Below, piece by piece: positions 1 to 8,777 of a stretch of 64,000 bases of DNA (position 1 is its first letter; the number at the start of each line of letters is the position of its first letter). The translations under genes were made by a program, and so were the position numbers. Under the pieces are notes generated by a model. It saw only the letters and a program-made list of their open reading frames with translations, did not search any database and was not told the origin of the DNA. Source of the stretch: Treponema sp. (GTDB taxonomy: Bacteria > Spirochaetota > Spirochaetia > Treponematales > Treponemataceae); the NCBI GenBank assembly GCA_016281495.1, contig JAEEIU010000012.1, forward strand, positions 270,507-334,506, in the 5' to 3' direction.

Positions 1-1
1 G

Positions 2-1009
2 CTGACCGACGAGGAATTGTTTCTGGTCAATGGGGGATCTGAAAGAAGAGAGAACTCCCATGAGGGTGTGGCAGGAGCTAATGTTGGTGATACAATCCAG
101 AGAAATGATGGTACGATTGTAACGCTTAATCAGGGCGATATTGACTATGCAAGGAAACAGCTTGGAATTAATGGTGGTGGGTCAGGTTCATCCGGAGGCA
201 GCTCAGGCTCATCAGGTTCTGGAAGCGGATCAGGTTCGTCTGGAGGCAGTTCTGGATCAGGTTCAAGTGGCTCTTCTGCCGATACAACACCTTCGGTTGA
301 CTTAAAGAAGAAAGCCCAGGCAGACCACAAGAAAAACACTGAGCTCATGGACGGTTGGTATGGCAACAGTGCTATTAGCCATATTGAAAAAAGCAAGAAT
401 CAGATGCTTACTGGCAACAAGATTGAGGGAGAAACGATAAATGGGGAAAATGCCGGTAATCTTACAGACCGAGGATATCCAAGCAGTATGGATCCAAACC
501 CTGGGATTTTTGTTGCCAAGGAAAATGAAAAAGACGAAATTGCATTAAGCAAAATTCAAGAAAGTATTAAACAGAATGAAGATTATAAGTATAACCAAAA
601 TGGTAATCAATTTGAGTGTGATAACTGGGTAGAAGAGGTCATTAATGATGCGGGGTATGATTCAACAGAATATTTGCTAGCCGGTAATTCATATAAATAT
701 GCATGTATAAAACATATAGAAGAAGCTAAAAAAGCTGATTCTGGATTCACGACAACAGTTCCTTCATTGGATGGTGCTTATGTTGTTTTTATGGGCGATG
801 GTACTTATCATGAAGGCATCAAAAAAGGACAGCATGCACCTGAGCATTGTGGATTATTGATAATTAATGATGGCAAGATGACCGTGTGGGATAACTCTAG
901 TTGCAATTCAAACGGAGGCGTAGAGCCGACATCTGTTTATTCTTTAACAGAAACAAAACTCAGTGCTTTTACATTGTATGAATCTTTTTATTTTAAAAGA
1001 ATACAATAA
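2..1009 (+). CDS. Double-glycine-leader secreted protein with Gly/Ser linker and C-terminal NlpC/P60- or CHAP-like cysteine hydrolase domain (5' truncated by window edge)
   Basis: The frame stays open upstream of the listed TTG start: codons from nt 2 read L-T-D-E-E-L-F-L-V-N-G-G-S. Then GSGSSGG-type linker, TPSVDLKKK, LTGNKIEGETING. C-terminus has FECDNWVEEVINDAGYD (candidate Cys) and EHCGLLIINDGKMTVWDN (candidate His). Confidence 0.75.
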   Translation: MTDEELFLVNGGSERRENSHEGVAGANVGDTIQRNDGTIVTLNQGDIDYARKQLGINGGGSGSSGGSSGSSGSGSGSGSSGGSSGSGSSGSSADTTPSVDLKKKAQADHKKNTELMDGWYGNSAISHIEKSKNQMLTGNKIEGETINGENAGNLTDRGYPSSMDPNPGIFVAKENEKDEIALSKIQESIKQNEDYKYNQNGNQFECDNWVEEVINDAGYDSTEYLLAGNSYKYACIKHIEEAKKADSGFTTTVPSLDGAYVVFMGDGTYHEGIKKGQHAPEHCGLLIINDGKMTVWDNSSCNSNGGVEPTSVYSLTETKLSAFTLYESFYFKRIQ

Positions 1010-1028
1010 TTTTCTTGAGAGGAAATTT

Positions 1029-2294
1029 ATGCCTATAAAAGAAAGTATTCTTGTTTCAAATTGGATTATGAAAAAGTATCGTTTTATTCATATCGCATTG
1101 TTATCTTTGCTGGTTTTATTGTCATTTGTTTCTTGCCAAGGAAATAAAACAGGTATAGGTGAAAAAACAAAAAACAATGAAATTAACAAGGTAAAAGAAG
1201 TTTCACAAGAGAACACAAATGATCATAAATCTTTTTTTTCTGCAGATACTTTTTCTCCATTTATGCTTTCTTGGAAATATGGGTTGTTAGACAAAAATCT
1301 TAATATTCAAATGGATCCAAACTATTTAACTGTTAAAGTCTATGATTATTGCGTAGTAAGAAAAACTATAAACAATGAATACACAGTTTACGATTCCAAA
1401 CTCAATGAGCTATATAATTCACCAAACATATCTTTTGTCGATATAGTATCTGAAAAATACTGCCAATTGTGGATAAAAGACCAACTTAACTCTTATGTTT
1501 TATTAAATCTGTTTGATGGTGAAAGCAAAATCTTCAATGATTATGATAGGTTGGTTCCTGATAATCTAGAAAATGAAAAATACTATGCATCAAGTTCTTT
1601 ATCGGCATTTGTAAACAAGGATTTTACCACAGAAGCATTCCCAAGTATTAGGTTTGGGGGTGGAGGTTATCCATTTCGGGAAGGGAAAGCCGTTGTTTAT
1701 TGTTATAATTACATTTATGATCCTCCTTATTCGGTTATAAATGAAAAAGGGGAACAAATTATTACAGGAATAAGTGAAGTTGGAAAATACTTTACTGAAG
1801 GCCTTCTTCCTGTAATCATGCAAGATGGTAAGTCTGGTTATATCGATGAAAACGGAAAATTTGAAATTGATTGTGATTTTAATGTATTCTATAAAGGTCC
1901 CAAGGATGGACCGAGGCTTGAATACCTTTTTTATGATGGTATAGCTGTTGTAAACAAAAAAGAAGAAGGGAAATACCAATGGTTTTTGCTTGATCGAACA
2001 AAGACTTTTACAAAAATAAATGAAAAATATGAACCACTAGGTTATGAATTCAAAGAAGGTTATCTAGTATTAAAAACCACAGACAAAGAAAATGTAAAAT
2101 ATATATTCATCAACAAAAAGGCAGAACAAGTATTTAACACTACATTTGACTATGCAGATAACTTTGTAAACGGATATGCAGTTGTGGTTTACAACGATGA
2201 AGATGCCATATTAGATAAAGAAGGTAACATATATCTTTCCAAGGATTTACTAAATGGCAGTAAAAAACCTTTTGTAAACCTGATGAAAAAATAA
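1029..2294 (+). CDS. WG-repeat-like lipoprotein; candidate periplasmic immunity protein
   Basis: RBS-like gagagg before ATG 1029 (alternative ATG 1068); signal peptide with lipobox LSFVSC; repeats such as KYGLLDKNLN and GKSGYIDENGKFEID. Confidence 0.65.
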   Translation: MPIKESILVSNWIMKKYRFIHIALLSLLVLLSFVSCQGNKTGIGEKTKNNEINKVKEVSQENTNDHKSFFSADTFSPFMLSWKYGLLDKNLNIQMDPNYLTVKVYDYCVVRKTINNEYTVYDSKLNELYNSPNISFVDIVSEKYCQLWIKDQLNSYVLLNLFDGESKIFNDYDRLVPDNLENEKYYASSSLSAFVNKDFTTEAFPSIRFGGGGYPFREGKAVVYCYNYIYDPPYSVINEKGEQIITGISEVGKYFTEGLLPVIMQDGKSGYIDENGKFEIDCDFNVFYKGPKDGPRLEYLFYDGIAVVNKKEEGKYQWFLLDRTKTFTKINEKYEPLGYEFKEGYLVLKTTDKENVKYIFINKKAEQVFNTTFDYADNFVNGYAVVVYNDEDAILDKEGNIYLSKDLLNGSKKPFVNLMKK

Positions 2295-2320
2295 ATACTA
2301 GCAAAAAAGTGAGGTAAACT

Positions 2321-3802
2321 ATGTTATCAAAAAGAAAGTACAGGCCATTTGAAATCCCGGATGATGCCCGCGAGCTGACCGATGAGGAATTGCTTTTGGT
2401 CAATGGGGGCGGAGCCATGACTTCCCAACATCAGGCTGAAATATCAGAAGCCTATAAGACCGGCAACCAAGAAAAAGTTGCTGAAATAATGTCGTATTAC
2501 CAGAACAGCGGGTCTTCATCTTCAAACAATTCTTCCTCAACGAGTTCCTCCAACAATTCGACACGCTCTTCCTCAACACAGTCAAACGGTTCAGGATCCG
2601 GCAGCAGTTCGTCCAGCTCAAGTTCATCCAGCAGCAGGTCTTCCAGTTCAAGCAGCTCTTCTTCAAGCTCTTCCAGTTCAAGCAGTTCATCCTCAACAAG
2701 TTCAACACCTTCCGTTGACTTAAAGAAGAAGTCTTTGAATGACCTAAAGAGGGACCTTGAGATTAGGAAGAAGATGTTCCAAGAAAACAAAGATTCTCTC
2801 ACTTCATCATCAGCAAATAATGGCCTGTCGCACTTTTACAGCCCAATTTACAAGGAAAAGGCCGATAAACTTCGTAGAACTCAGGGTATAACTGGGAACA
2901 GGATTGAAGGAAAAGAAATTAAAGGCTGGCGCAACAACGGAGACGGAACACATACTGTAATTTCAGAAGGAGCAACGCTCTGGGATTTATACGGCCCCAA
3001 CTGGAAGGAATTGTCCGGTTATGAGGGGGATCCGACCAAGCTGCATGTCGGGGATACTGTGGGGAAGAAGCAGTTAAATGAGGCAACAGGAAAAAAGCCA
3101 AATTCCCTCAAAATAGGTTTTAATCCTAATGAACCTAATTCAGATAAAAGATATAACGCCAGAGATAATGATGGCGAACACTTGATGACTGTCTTTTTTT
3201 CAGATAGAAATAATTTTGAAGATTATTCAAATTATTATTTGACAGTTGGGCAGTATGGAGCTGCAAATACCCCTGTCTATGACGGCATCGGCCTTACAGA
3301 CAATAAAGGTAACATTGTCAAAGTCTTGAAAACAAAAGAAGAAGTCTTAGCACATGCAGAAATGCTTAACCCTACATATGAGCACAATCTTTATTCTCCC
3401 TTCAAAGGACCAAAGCAAAATACAGAATATATACAAAACAATCAATTAAAATATGAAAGGGATTTTTATATAGAAACTGAAACATCTCGATATGGTTGGA
3501 CACTGGCTGCTGGCATAGCGAAGGTTTCTTCCAAAACTTTATTAGATGGTCCTGCTGCTAATGCAAATTTTGATTATTTTAATGCTGAATTATCATGGAT
3601 GAATTCACCAGAGCATACTAAAATGGGATTTAGTATTGATCTAATGGGAATAAATGGAGAGATGGGGCTTCAACTCTTTGATAAAAGGGCTACCATTGGT
3701 GGAGGTACAAGTTTAGGAATTAGTTTAGGATATGAAAGAATTGACAATTCTTATCATTTTGACTTAGGCCCTCTAGGGATTCAATTTACAATAGAGAAGT
3801 AA
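2321..3802 (+). CDS. Double-glycine-leader secreted protein with poly-Ser linker, LysM-like segment and Gly-rich C-terminal domain
   Basis: MLSKRKYRPFEIPDDARELTDEELLLVNGGG leader; long Ser tract; TPSVDLKKK and ITGNRIEGKEIKG shared with the upstream protein; HTVISEGATLWDLYGPNW..LHVGDTV LysM-like; variable C-terminus. Confidence 0.75.
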   Translation: MLSKRKYRPFEIPDDARELTDEELLLVNGGGAMTSQHQAEISEAYKTGNQEKVAEIMSYYQNSGSSSSNNSSSTSSSNNSTRSSSTQSNGSGSGSSSSSSSSSSSRSSSSSSSSSSSSSSSSSSSTSSTPSVDLKKKSLNDLKRDLEIRKKMFQENKDSLTSSSANNGLSHFYSPIYKEKADKLRRTQGITGNRIEGKEIKGWRNNGDGTHTVISEGATLWDLYGPNWKELSGYEGDPTKLHVGDTVGKKQLNEATGKKPNSLKIGFNPNEPNSDKRYNARDNDGEHLMTVFFSDRNNFEDYSNYYLTVGQYGAANTPVYDGIGLTDNKGNIVKVLKTKEEVLAHAEMLNPTYEHNLYSPFKGPKQNTEYIQNNQLKYERDFYIETETSRYGWTLAAGIAKVSSKTLLDGPAANANFDYFNAELSWMNSPEHTKMGFSIDLMGINGEMGLQLFDKRATIGGGTSLGISLGYERIDNSYHFDLGPLGIQFTIEK

Positions 3803-3804
3803 GA

Positions 3805-4167
3805 ATGAAAAAGGGAATAGTTTTATTTTTCTTGGGTTTAGGAACCGTTTATCTAATGACTCTTGTTTATTTCTTAATTAATTATTTTACATCCAAACCT
3901 ATTAATTACTTTAACTTTTTCACTTTTCCATTAACTTCATACCTGTCTGGAGCTGTTACTTCAAAATTGAACAGTAAAATTTTACCAAAGACAATGGCAG
4001 AGATTACCAAGTTTATAGGACTTGTTTTCTTTAGCTTCATTACAATGTTCCAAATATTTGAAAGCTCTGACATAAAGAATTCCTTTTGTTTGATTATTGT
4101 TATTTCGATTATTTTCAATTTTAATACTAATGTAGAAAACAAGAATGACAAAGGGGGATCAAGATGA
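3805..4167 (+). CDS. Small multi-pass membrane protein (candidate immunity)
   Basis: ATG 2 nt after the stop of the preceding gene; several hydrophobic helices. Confidence 0.6.
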   Translation: MKKGIVLFFLGLGTVYLMTLVYFLINYFTSKPINYFNFFTFPLTSYLSGAVTSKLNSKILPKTMAEITKFIGLVFFSFITMFQIFESSDIKNSFCLIIVISIIFNFNTNVENKNDKGGSR

Positions 4168-4571
4168 AAATAAAACGACATAGCATCATAATTTTTCTTG
4201 CTTTAATAGCACTTGATTTGGTTATTTCAGTAATAAACTATATAATAAGAGGGCAAGAAAGTGTTTCTGACATATTGATGTTTTCCTTTATTATCGTGAC
4301 AGCGTTTTTTGTCGTTTATTTTGGACTCAAGTTTATAGATGTTTTATTTAAAAGACCACTGCTAGGATATAGAATCATGTTCATGATTATGGGGATTTTC
4401 TGTTCAATAGTTTTCGGATTGGATGTCCTTTATGATGTAAGGTCCCTCTTTCATGTGACAATGCCACTTTCAACCGCTTTAGCCTGCCTTGTCGGTATTT
4501 TGGACATTAAAATATCACCTAAAAGCGATGTGGCTTCAACCGAAGAGAAGGGCTTAGATGAATTGGAATAA
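4164..4571 (+). CDS. Small multi-pass membrane protein (candidate immunity)
   Basis: ATGA overlap with preceding ORF; about four hydrophobic helices. Confidence 0.6.
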   Translation: MKIKRHSIIIFLALIALDLVISVINYIIRGQESVSDILMFSFIIVTAFFVVYFGLKFIDVLFKRPLLGYRIMFMIMGIFCSIVFGLDVLYDVRSLFHVTMPLSTALACLVGILDIKISPKSDVASTEEKGLDELE

Positions 4572-4803
4572 GCCTATTCAGAAAAGACGAAAGGATGAAA
4601 CGTGAGTATTAATCATTCCGAAGAATTCCATGACAAAACCGTTCGCAGAGTGGTGAAGGTTTCCGACATAGACCCAGAAAAGAGATTTGTCAAACTGGAA
4701 AAGTTGTGATTCCCGCAAAAACAAAAATTACCCAATAGATGACAAAATTTAATTAGCTTATAATCCATTTTCATGTTATAATCTCTTTATAATAGGAGGT
4801 TTA

Positions 4804-5931
4804 ATGTCAGACTACTTTGGAAAAGATGTTCCCAAGCTGGGATTTGGACTCATGCGGCTTCCAAAGCTGGAAGATGGTAAAACGATCGACATTGAGCAGA
4901 CCAAGACGATGGTCGACATGTTCATGAAGGCTGGCCTTACCTATTTTGACACGGCTTACGTTTATGAGGGCGGTGAATCGGAAAAGGCGGCTAAAGTTGC
5001 CCTTGTTGACCGTTACCCCCGGGAATCATTCACCTTATGCACCAAGCTGAACGCAGGCGTGGCCAAAAACGAGGAAGATGCCAAACAGCAGTTTTACACC
5101 AGTCTTGAACGCACGGGCGCCGGCTTCTTTGACTATTACCTCCTTCATGCGCTGGGAAAGGGCAACATAAAATTCTACGATGACTATCACCTATGGGATT
5201 TTGTAAAGGAGCAGAGGGACAAGGGGCTCATAAAATACTGGGGCTTTTCATTCCACGATGACCACGAATTCCTGGACACGCTTTTGACCCAACACCCCGA
5301 CGTTGATTTCATTCAGCTGCAGATTAACTATGCGGACTGGGAAAGCAACAATGTTGAATCGCGTCTCTGCTATGAGGTTGCGAGGAAACACGGTAAGTCG
5401 ATTGTCGTAATGGAACCGGTAAAGGGCGGCGCATTGGCAAATCCACCTGATTCCGTCAAAAAGGTTTTCCTTGATGCAAACCCCAATGCATCTGTGGCTT
5501 CATGGGCGATTCGTTATGCGGCTTCTCTGGACGGCATCCTCACAGTTTTAAGCGGAATGTCAAACATCCAGCAGATGCAGGACAACCTGAGCTATATGTC
5601 GGACTTCAAGCCCCTGGACGAAAGCGAAAGAGAGGTGATTGCAGCGGCTCAGGACGCTTTGTCTAAAGTTGAACAGATTCCCTGCACCTCATGCCGTTAT
5701 TGTGTTCCGGGCTGTCCTCTTCACATTTCTATACCGTCCTTGTTTGACGCCATGAACCGGAAGCTCATCTACAATGACTTTGAGGCGGCAAAAATGTCGT
5801 TCGGTTGGGCTACGGCAGACAACGGCAAGCCAAGCCAATGCGTTCAGTGCGGTCAATGCGAGGCTGCGTGTCCCCAACATTTGCCCATTATAAAGCACCT
5901 GGAAGAAATTGCGGCTTTATTCGAAGCATGA
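4804..5931 (+). CDS. Aldo/keto reductase with C-terminal 4Fe-4S domain
   Basis: GFGLMRLP...YFDTAYVYEGGESE; C-terminal CTSCRYCVPGCP and CVQCGQCEAACP clusters. Confidence 0.9.
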   Translation: MSDYFGKDVPKLGFGLMRLPKLEDGKTIDIEQTKTMVDMFMKAGLTYFDTAYVYEGGESEKAAKVALVDRYPRESFTLCTKLNAGVAKNEEDAKQQFYTSLERTGAGFFDYYLLHALGKGNIKFYDDYHLWDFVKEQRDKGLIKYWGFSFHDDHEFLDTLLTQHPDVDFIQLQINYADWESNNVESRLCYEVARKHGKSIVVMEPVKGGALANPPDSVKKVFLDANPNASVASWAIRYAASLDGILTVLSGMSNIQQMQDNLSYMSDFKPLDESEREVIAAAQDALSKVEQIPCTSCRYCVPGCPLHISIPSLFDAMNRKLIYNDFEAAKMSFGWATADNGKPSQCVQCGQCEAACPQHLPIIKHLEEIAALFEA

Positions 5932-5972
5932 TAATATGATTAAAACAGGAAATTAATTTTGGAGGAATAATT

Positions 5973-6368
5973 ATGGCATGTTTTGCAGTACCTTTGGCAG
6001 AAGCGTTGATAGTATCTGCTGTCCGCGGTGTGATTGGTAACAAAAGGACTTCAAGTTCTGTGGTTGAAGAATCAAAGGAGGGCAGCAAGATTGTATCCAT
6101 CAAGCAGAAACTGGGATGGCTTCAGAACCTGCTCTATGGTGGAAGCGCCCTGCTTGCGATTGAGCACATCTATCACGGAGAGGTTGTCCTTTATCCGCCT
6201 TTCCTGACTGCAATGCGCAACCCGGAAGACATACCCGAGATGCTGCACGAAATGTCCACGGTCGGTGTGGGAATGGCTGTCCTTGTTACCGCTGTATGGG
6301 CGATAGCAGTGGGAGTTTCTTCGGCATTGAAAAAGAAGAAAATGCTTCCTGCAAGGGGTATTGCCTGA
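5973..6368 (+). CDS. Hypothetical membrane protein
   Basis: RBS ggagg; two or three hydrophobic segments; directly upstream of a second membrane protein and larB. Confidence 0.6.
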   Translation: MACFAVPLAEALIVSAVRGVIGNKRTSSSVVEESKEGSKIVSIKQKLGWLQNLLYGGSALLAIEHIYHGEVVLYPPFLTAMRNPEDIPEMLHEMSTVGVGMAVLVTAVWAIAVGVSSALKKKKMLPARGIA

Positions 6369-6652
6369 TGTGTGAGATAATGACCATAGCAGCCGCCCTT
6401 GTCTTTACTGTGGTTTATGCAGTTCAGAGGAAAAGGGGAATCAGCAGCAAGCCTGTCTTTGTGACTATGCTCATGTTCTGGGGTGCCACCTTGATGTGGG
6501 CAGTTGATGGAATTGCCAGCGTTCTTGAAGGTGAGCCTTTCTTTGACATCAGCATGGAAGACACGATTCTTGGCTTTATAATCCTTGGAGCCGGACTAGC
6601 GATATTCGCATTTATGCTTTTGATCAACAGGGCAAAAAAAGCCAGGGCTTAA
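6368..6652 (+). CDS. Hypothetical small membrane protein
   Basis: TGATG overlap with upstream stop; MCEIMTIAAALVFTVVYAVQ; the longer ORF at 6296 is probably over-extended. Confidence 0.6.
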   Translation: MCEIMTIAAALVFTVVYAVQRKRGISSKPVFVTMLMFWGATLMWAVDGIASVLEGEPFFDISMEDTILGFIILGAGLAIFAFMLLINRAKKARA

Positions 6653-6653
6653 A

Positions 6654-7373
6654 ATGATTGACGGAAAAACAAGCTCTCAGGAGGCTTCTGAAAAATTCGA
6701 AGATCTTGGTTTTGCAAAATTGGATACAGACCGAAAGGAACGTACCGGCTTTGCAGAGGTTGTTTTCTGTCAGGGCAAGGACGATTCATTTTTAACAAAA
6801 ATATTTTCAACTCTTTTTGAACACAACGGCGAAGTTTTGGGAACCAGGGCGACTGAGGCTCAGGCTGAATTGCTCAAAAAAACTTTTCCGGATCTGACTT
6901 ACGACAAGGTTTCCAGAATCATCAGGATTGAAAAATCACAAAAAGAACAAATCGGAAAGATAGCCGTGTGCTGTGCAGGAACGGCAGACATTTCCGTTGC
7001 AGAAGAAGCGGCTCAGACAGCTGAATTTTTCGGTTCAAGAGTACAGCGCTTTTTTGACGTGGGTGTAAGCGGAATCCACCGACTCCTTTCATGTATCGAC
7101 AAGATTAACGAGGCAAATTGTGTTGTTGCGGTGGCAGGAATGGAAGGGGCTTTGGCCAGCGTTCTTGGGGGCCTTGTTTCTGTACCAATTATAGCCGTAC
7201 CAACTTCTGTGGGATATGGCGCCAGCTTTAACGGACTTTCCGCATTACTTACCATGCTGAACTCATGCTCAAACGGAATAAGCGTGGTGAACATTGACAA
7301 CGGCTATGGCGCGGGATATCTTGCGACACAAATCAACAGGCTTGCGGTTAACGGCAGCACAAAAGGAAAATGA
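6654..7373 (+). CDS. larB: Nickel-pincer cofactor biosynthesis protein LarB
   Basis: AIR-carboxylase-like C-terminus: VAVAGMEGALASVLGGLVSVPIIAVPTSVGYGASFNGLSALLTMLNSC. Confidence 0.88.
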   Translation: MIDGKTSSQEASEKFEDLGFAKLDTDRKERTGFAEVVFCQGKDDSFLTKIFSTLFEHNGEVLGTRATEAQAELLKKTFPDLTYDKVSRIIRIEKSQKEQIGKIAVCCAGTADISVAEEAAQTAEFFGSRVQRFFDVGVSGIHRLLSCIDKINEANCVVAVAGMEGALASVLGGLVSVPIIAVPTSVGYGASFNGLSALLTMLNSCSNGISVVNIDNGYGAGYLATQINRLAVNGSTKGK

Positions 7374-8722
7374 TTATGGAAGACAATTCTTTGTATCTTG
7401 AATGTACCTCAGGAATCAGCGGGGACATGGCGGTTGCGGCACTCCTTGATGCGGGGGCAGACCAGGATGTTCTGGAGTCAGCCCTCAAATCAATTCCGGC
7501 ACAGGGTTTTAAAACAGAAATCTCACGGGTAAACAAGGGTGGAGTCAGCTGCTGTGACTTTAACGTAATCCTTGACGCTGAACACGAAAACCACGATCAC
7601 GACATGGAATACCTCTACGGCCACGAACATTCACACGAAGAACATGAGCACGACCATGACCACGAACATCATCACCATGAGCATGAAGAACACGAGCATA
7701 CACATGATCATGAGCACCATCATGACCACGAACATGAGCATGCACACCACCACCATCACACTGGAATCAGGGAAATATATTCAATCATAGATAAAACCAA
7801 CATGACCGACGGGGCACGGACACTTGCAAAAAAAATCTTTGACATCATCGCACAGGCAGAATCCACAGCCCACAATGTCCCGGTAGAAGAAGTACATTTT
7901 CACGAGGTTGGGGCAATTGATTCAATCGTGGACGTAATTGCACTGGCAGTCTGCTTTGACAACCTGCATCCCACGCATGTCTATGTTCCCCATTTATGCG
8001 AAGGCACCGGCACAGTAAGATGTCAGCACGGCATTCTTCCGGTTCCAGTTCCGGCAGTGACCCACATTGTTGCGTCCCATCACATTCCACTTGAATTCAT
8101 ATCCGAACACGGGGAATTTGTTACACCCACAGGAGCCGCATTTGTTGCCGCAGTACGAACCGACGCCCAGCTTCCCAAACATTTTACAATCAACAAAATT
8201 GGAATGGGTGCGGGAAAAAGGAACTACCACCGCCCAAGCATTTTACGTGCAATGATGATTCAGGAAATTGCAGAGACAAAAATCCAGGACAATACTGTAT
8301 ACAAACTGGAAACAAACATAGACGATTCAAACGGAGAACAGCTTGGCTATGTCATGGACCTTCTGTTAAAGGCAGGTGCTTTCGACGTACACTACATGCC
8401 CTGCTTTATGAAAAAGAACCGCCCAGGCTACATGCTCACGGTTGTGTGCGACAAGGAAATGATTCCCGAACTTGAGCACATAATATTCAAGAACACCACG
8501 ACAATCGGAATCCGCCGCATGAAGTACGAGCGTTCAATCCTGCCGCGAAAAACCTACACCGTACATACCATCTGGGGAGAAGCAGCCGTTAAGGAAGTTG
8601 TCCTTGATTCCGGAGAAAAGCGCATCTACCCTGAATACGAAAGCATCGTCAAAATCTGCAGGGAAACAGGCCTACCCTATGCAAAGGTGTATTCCGAAAT
8701 ATTTAAATCAACTTCATCATAA
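7370..8722 (+). CDS. larC: Nickel-pincer cofactor biosynthesis protein LarC (single ORF, His-rich)
   Basis: YLECTSGISGDMAVAALLDAG; HFHEVGAIDSIVDV; LETNIDDSNGEQLGYVMDLLLKAGAFDVHYMPCFMKKNRPG; His/Glu/Asp-rich insert. Confidence 0.92.
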   Translation: MIMEDNSLYLECTSGISGDMAVAALLDAGADQDVLESALKSIPAQGFKTEISRVNKGGVSCCDFNVILDAEHENHDHDMEYLYGHEHSHEEHEHDHDHEHHHHEHEEHEHTHDHEHHHDHEHEHAHHHHHTGIREIYSIIDKTNMTDGARTLAKKIFDIIAQAESTAHNVPVEEVHFHEVGAIDSIVDVIALAVCFDNLHPTHVYVPHLCEGTGTVRCQHGILPVPVPAVTHIVASHHIPLEFISEHGEFVTPTGAAFVAAVRTDAQLPKHFTINKIGMGAGKRNYHRPSILRAMMIQEIAETKIQDNTVYKLETNIDDSNGEQLGYVMDLLLKAGAFDVHYMPCFMKKNRPGYMLTVVCDKEMIPELEHIIFKNTTTIGIRRMKYERSILPRKTYTVHTIWGEAAVKEVVLDSGEKRIYPEYESIVKICRETGLPYAKVYSEIFKSTSS

Positions 8723-8777
8723 TCAAGTAATTGCAGACCATGGCCTTTTTCAGTATAATGTCTTGCAGAGGTAAGCT

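Noticed and set aside
2400-2802. Overlapping minus-strand ORFs in the poly-Ser region
   Set aside because: They are mirror translations (poly-Glu/Leu, Asn/Cys) of a low-complexity Ser tract, with no RBS or motif.
6296-6652. 118-aa start for the second membrane protein
   Set aside because: ATG at 6368 overlapping the previous stop (TGATG) is more plausible than a start deep inside the upstream gene.
7560-7790. Small ORFs on both strands inside the larC His-rich insert
   Set aside because: They are shadow translations of the CAC/CAT/GAA-rich repeat.
7370-8722. Programmed frameshift in larC
   Set aside because: LarC1 and LarC2 parts are continuous in one frame here.
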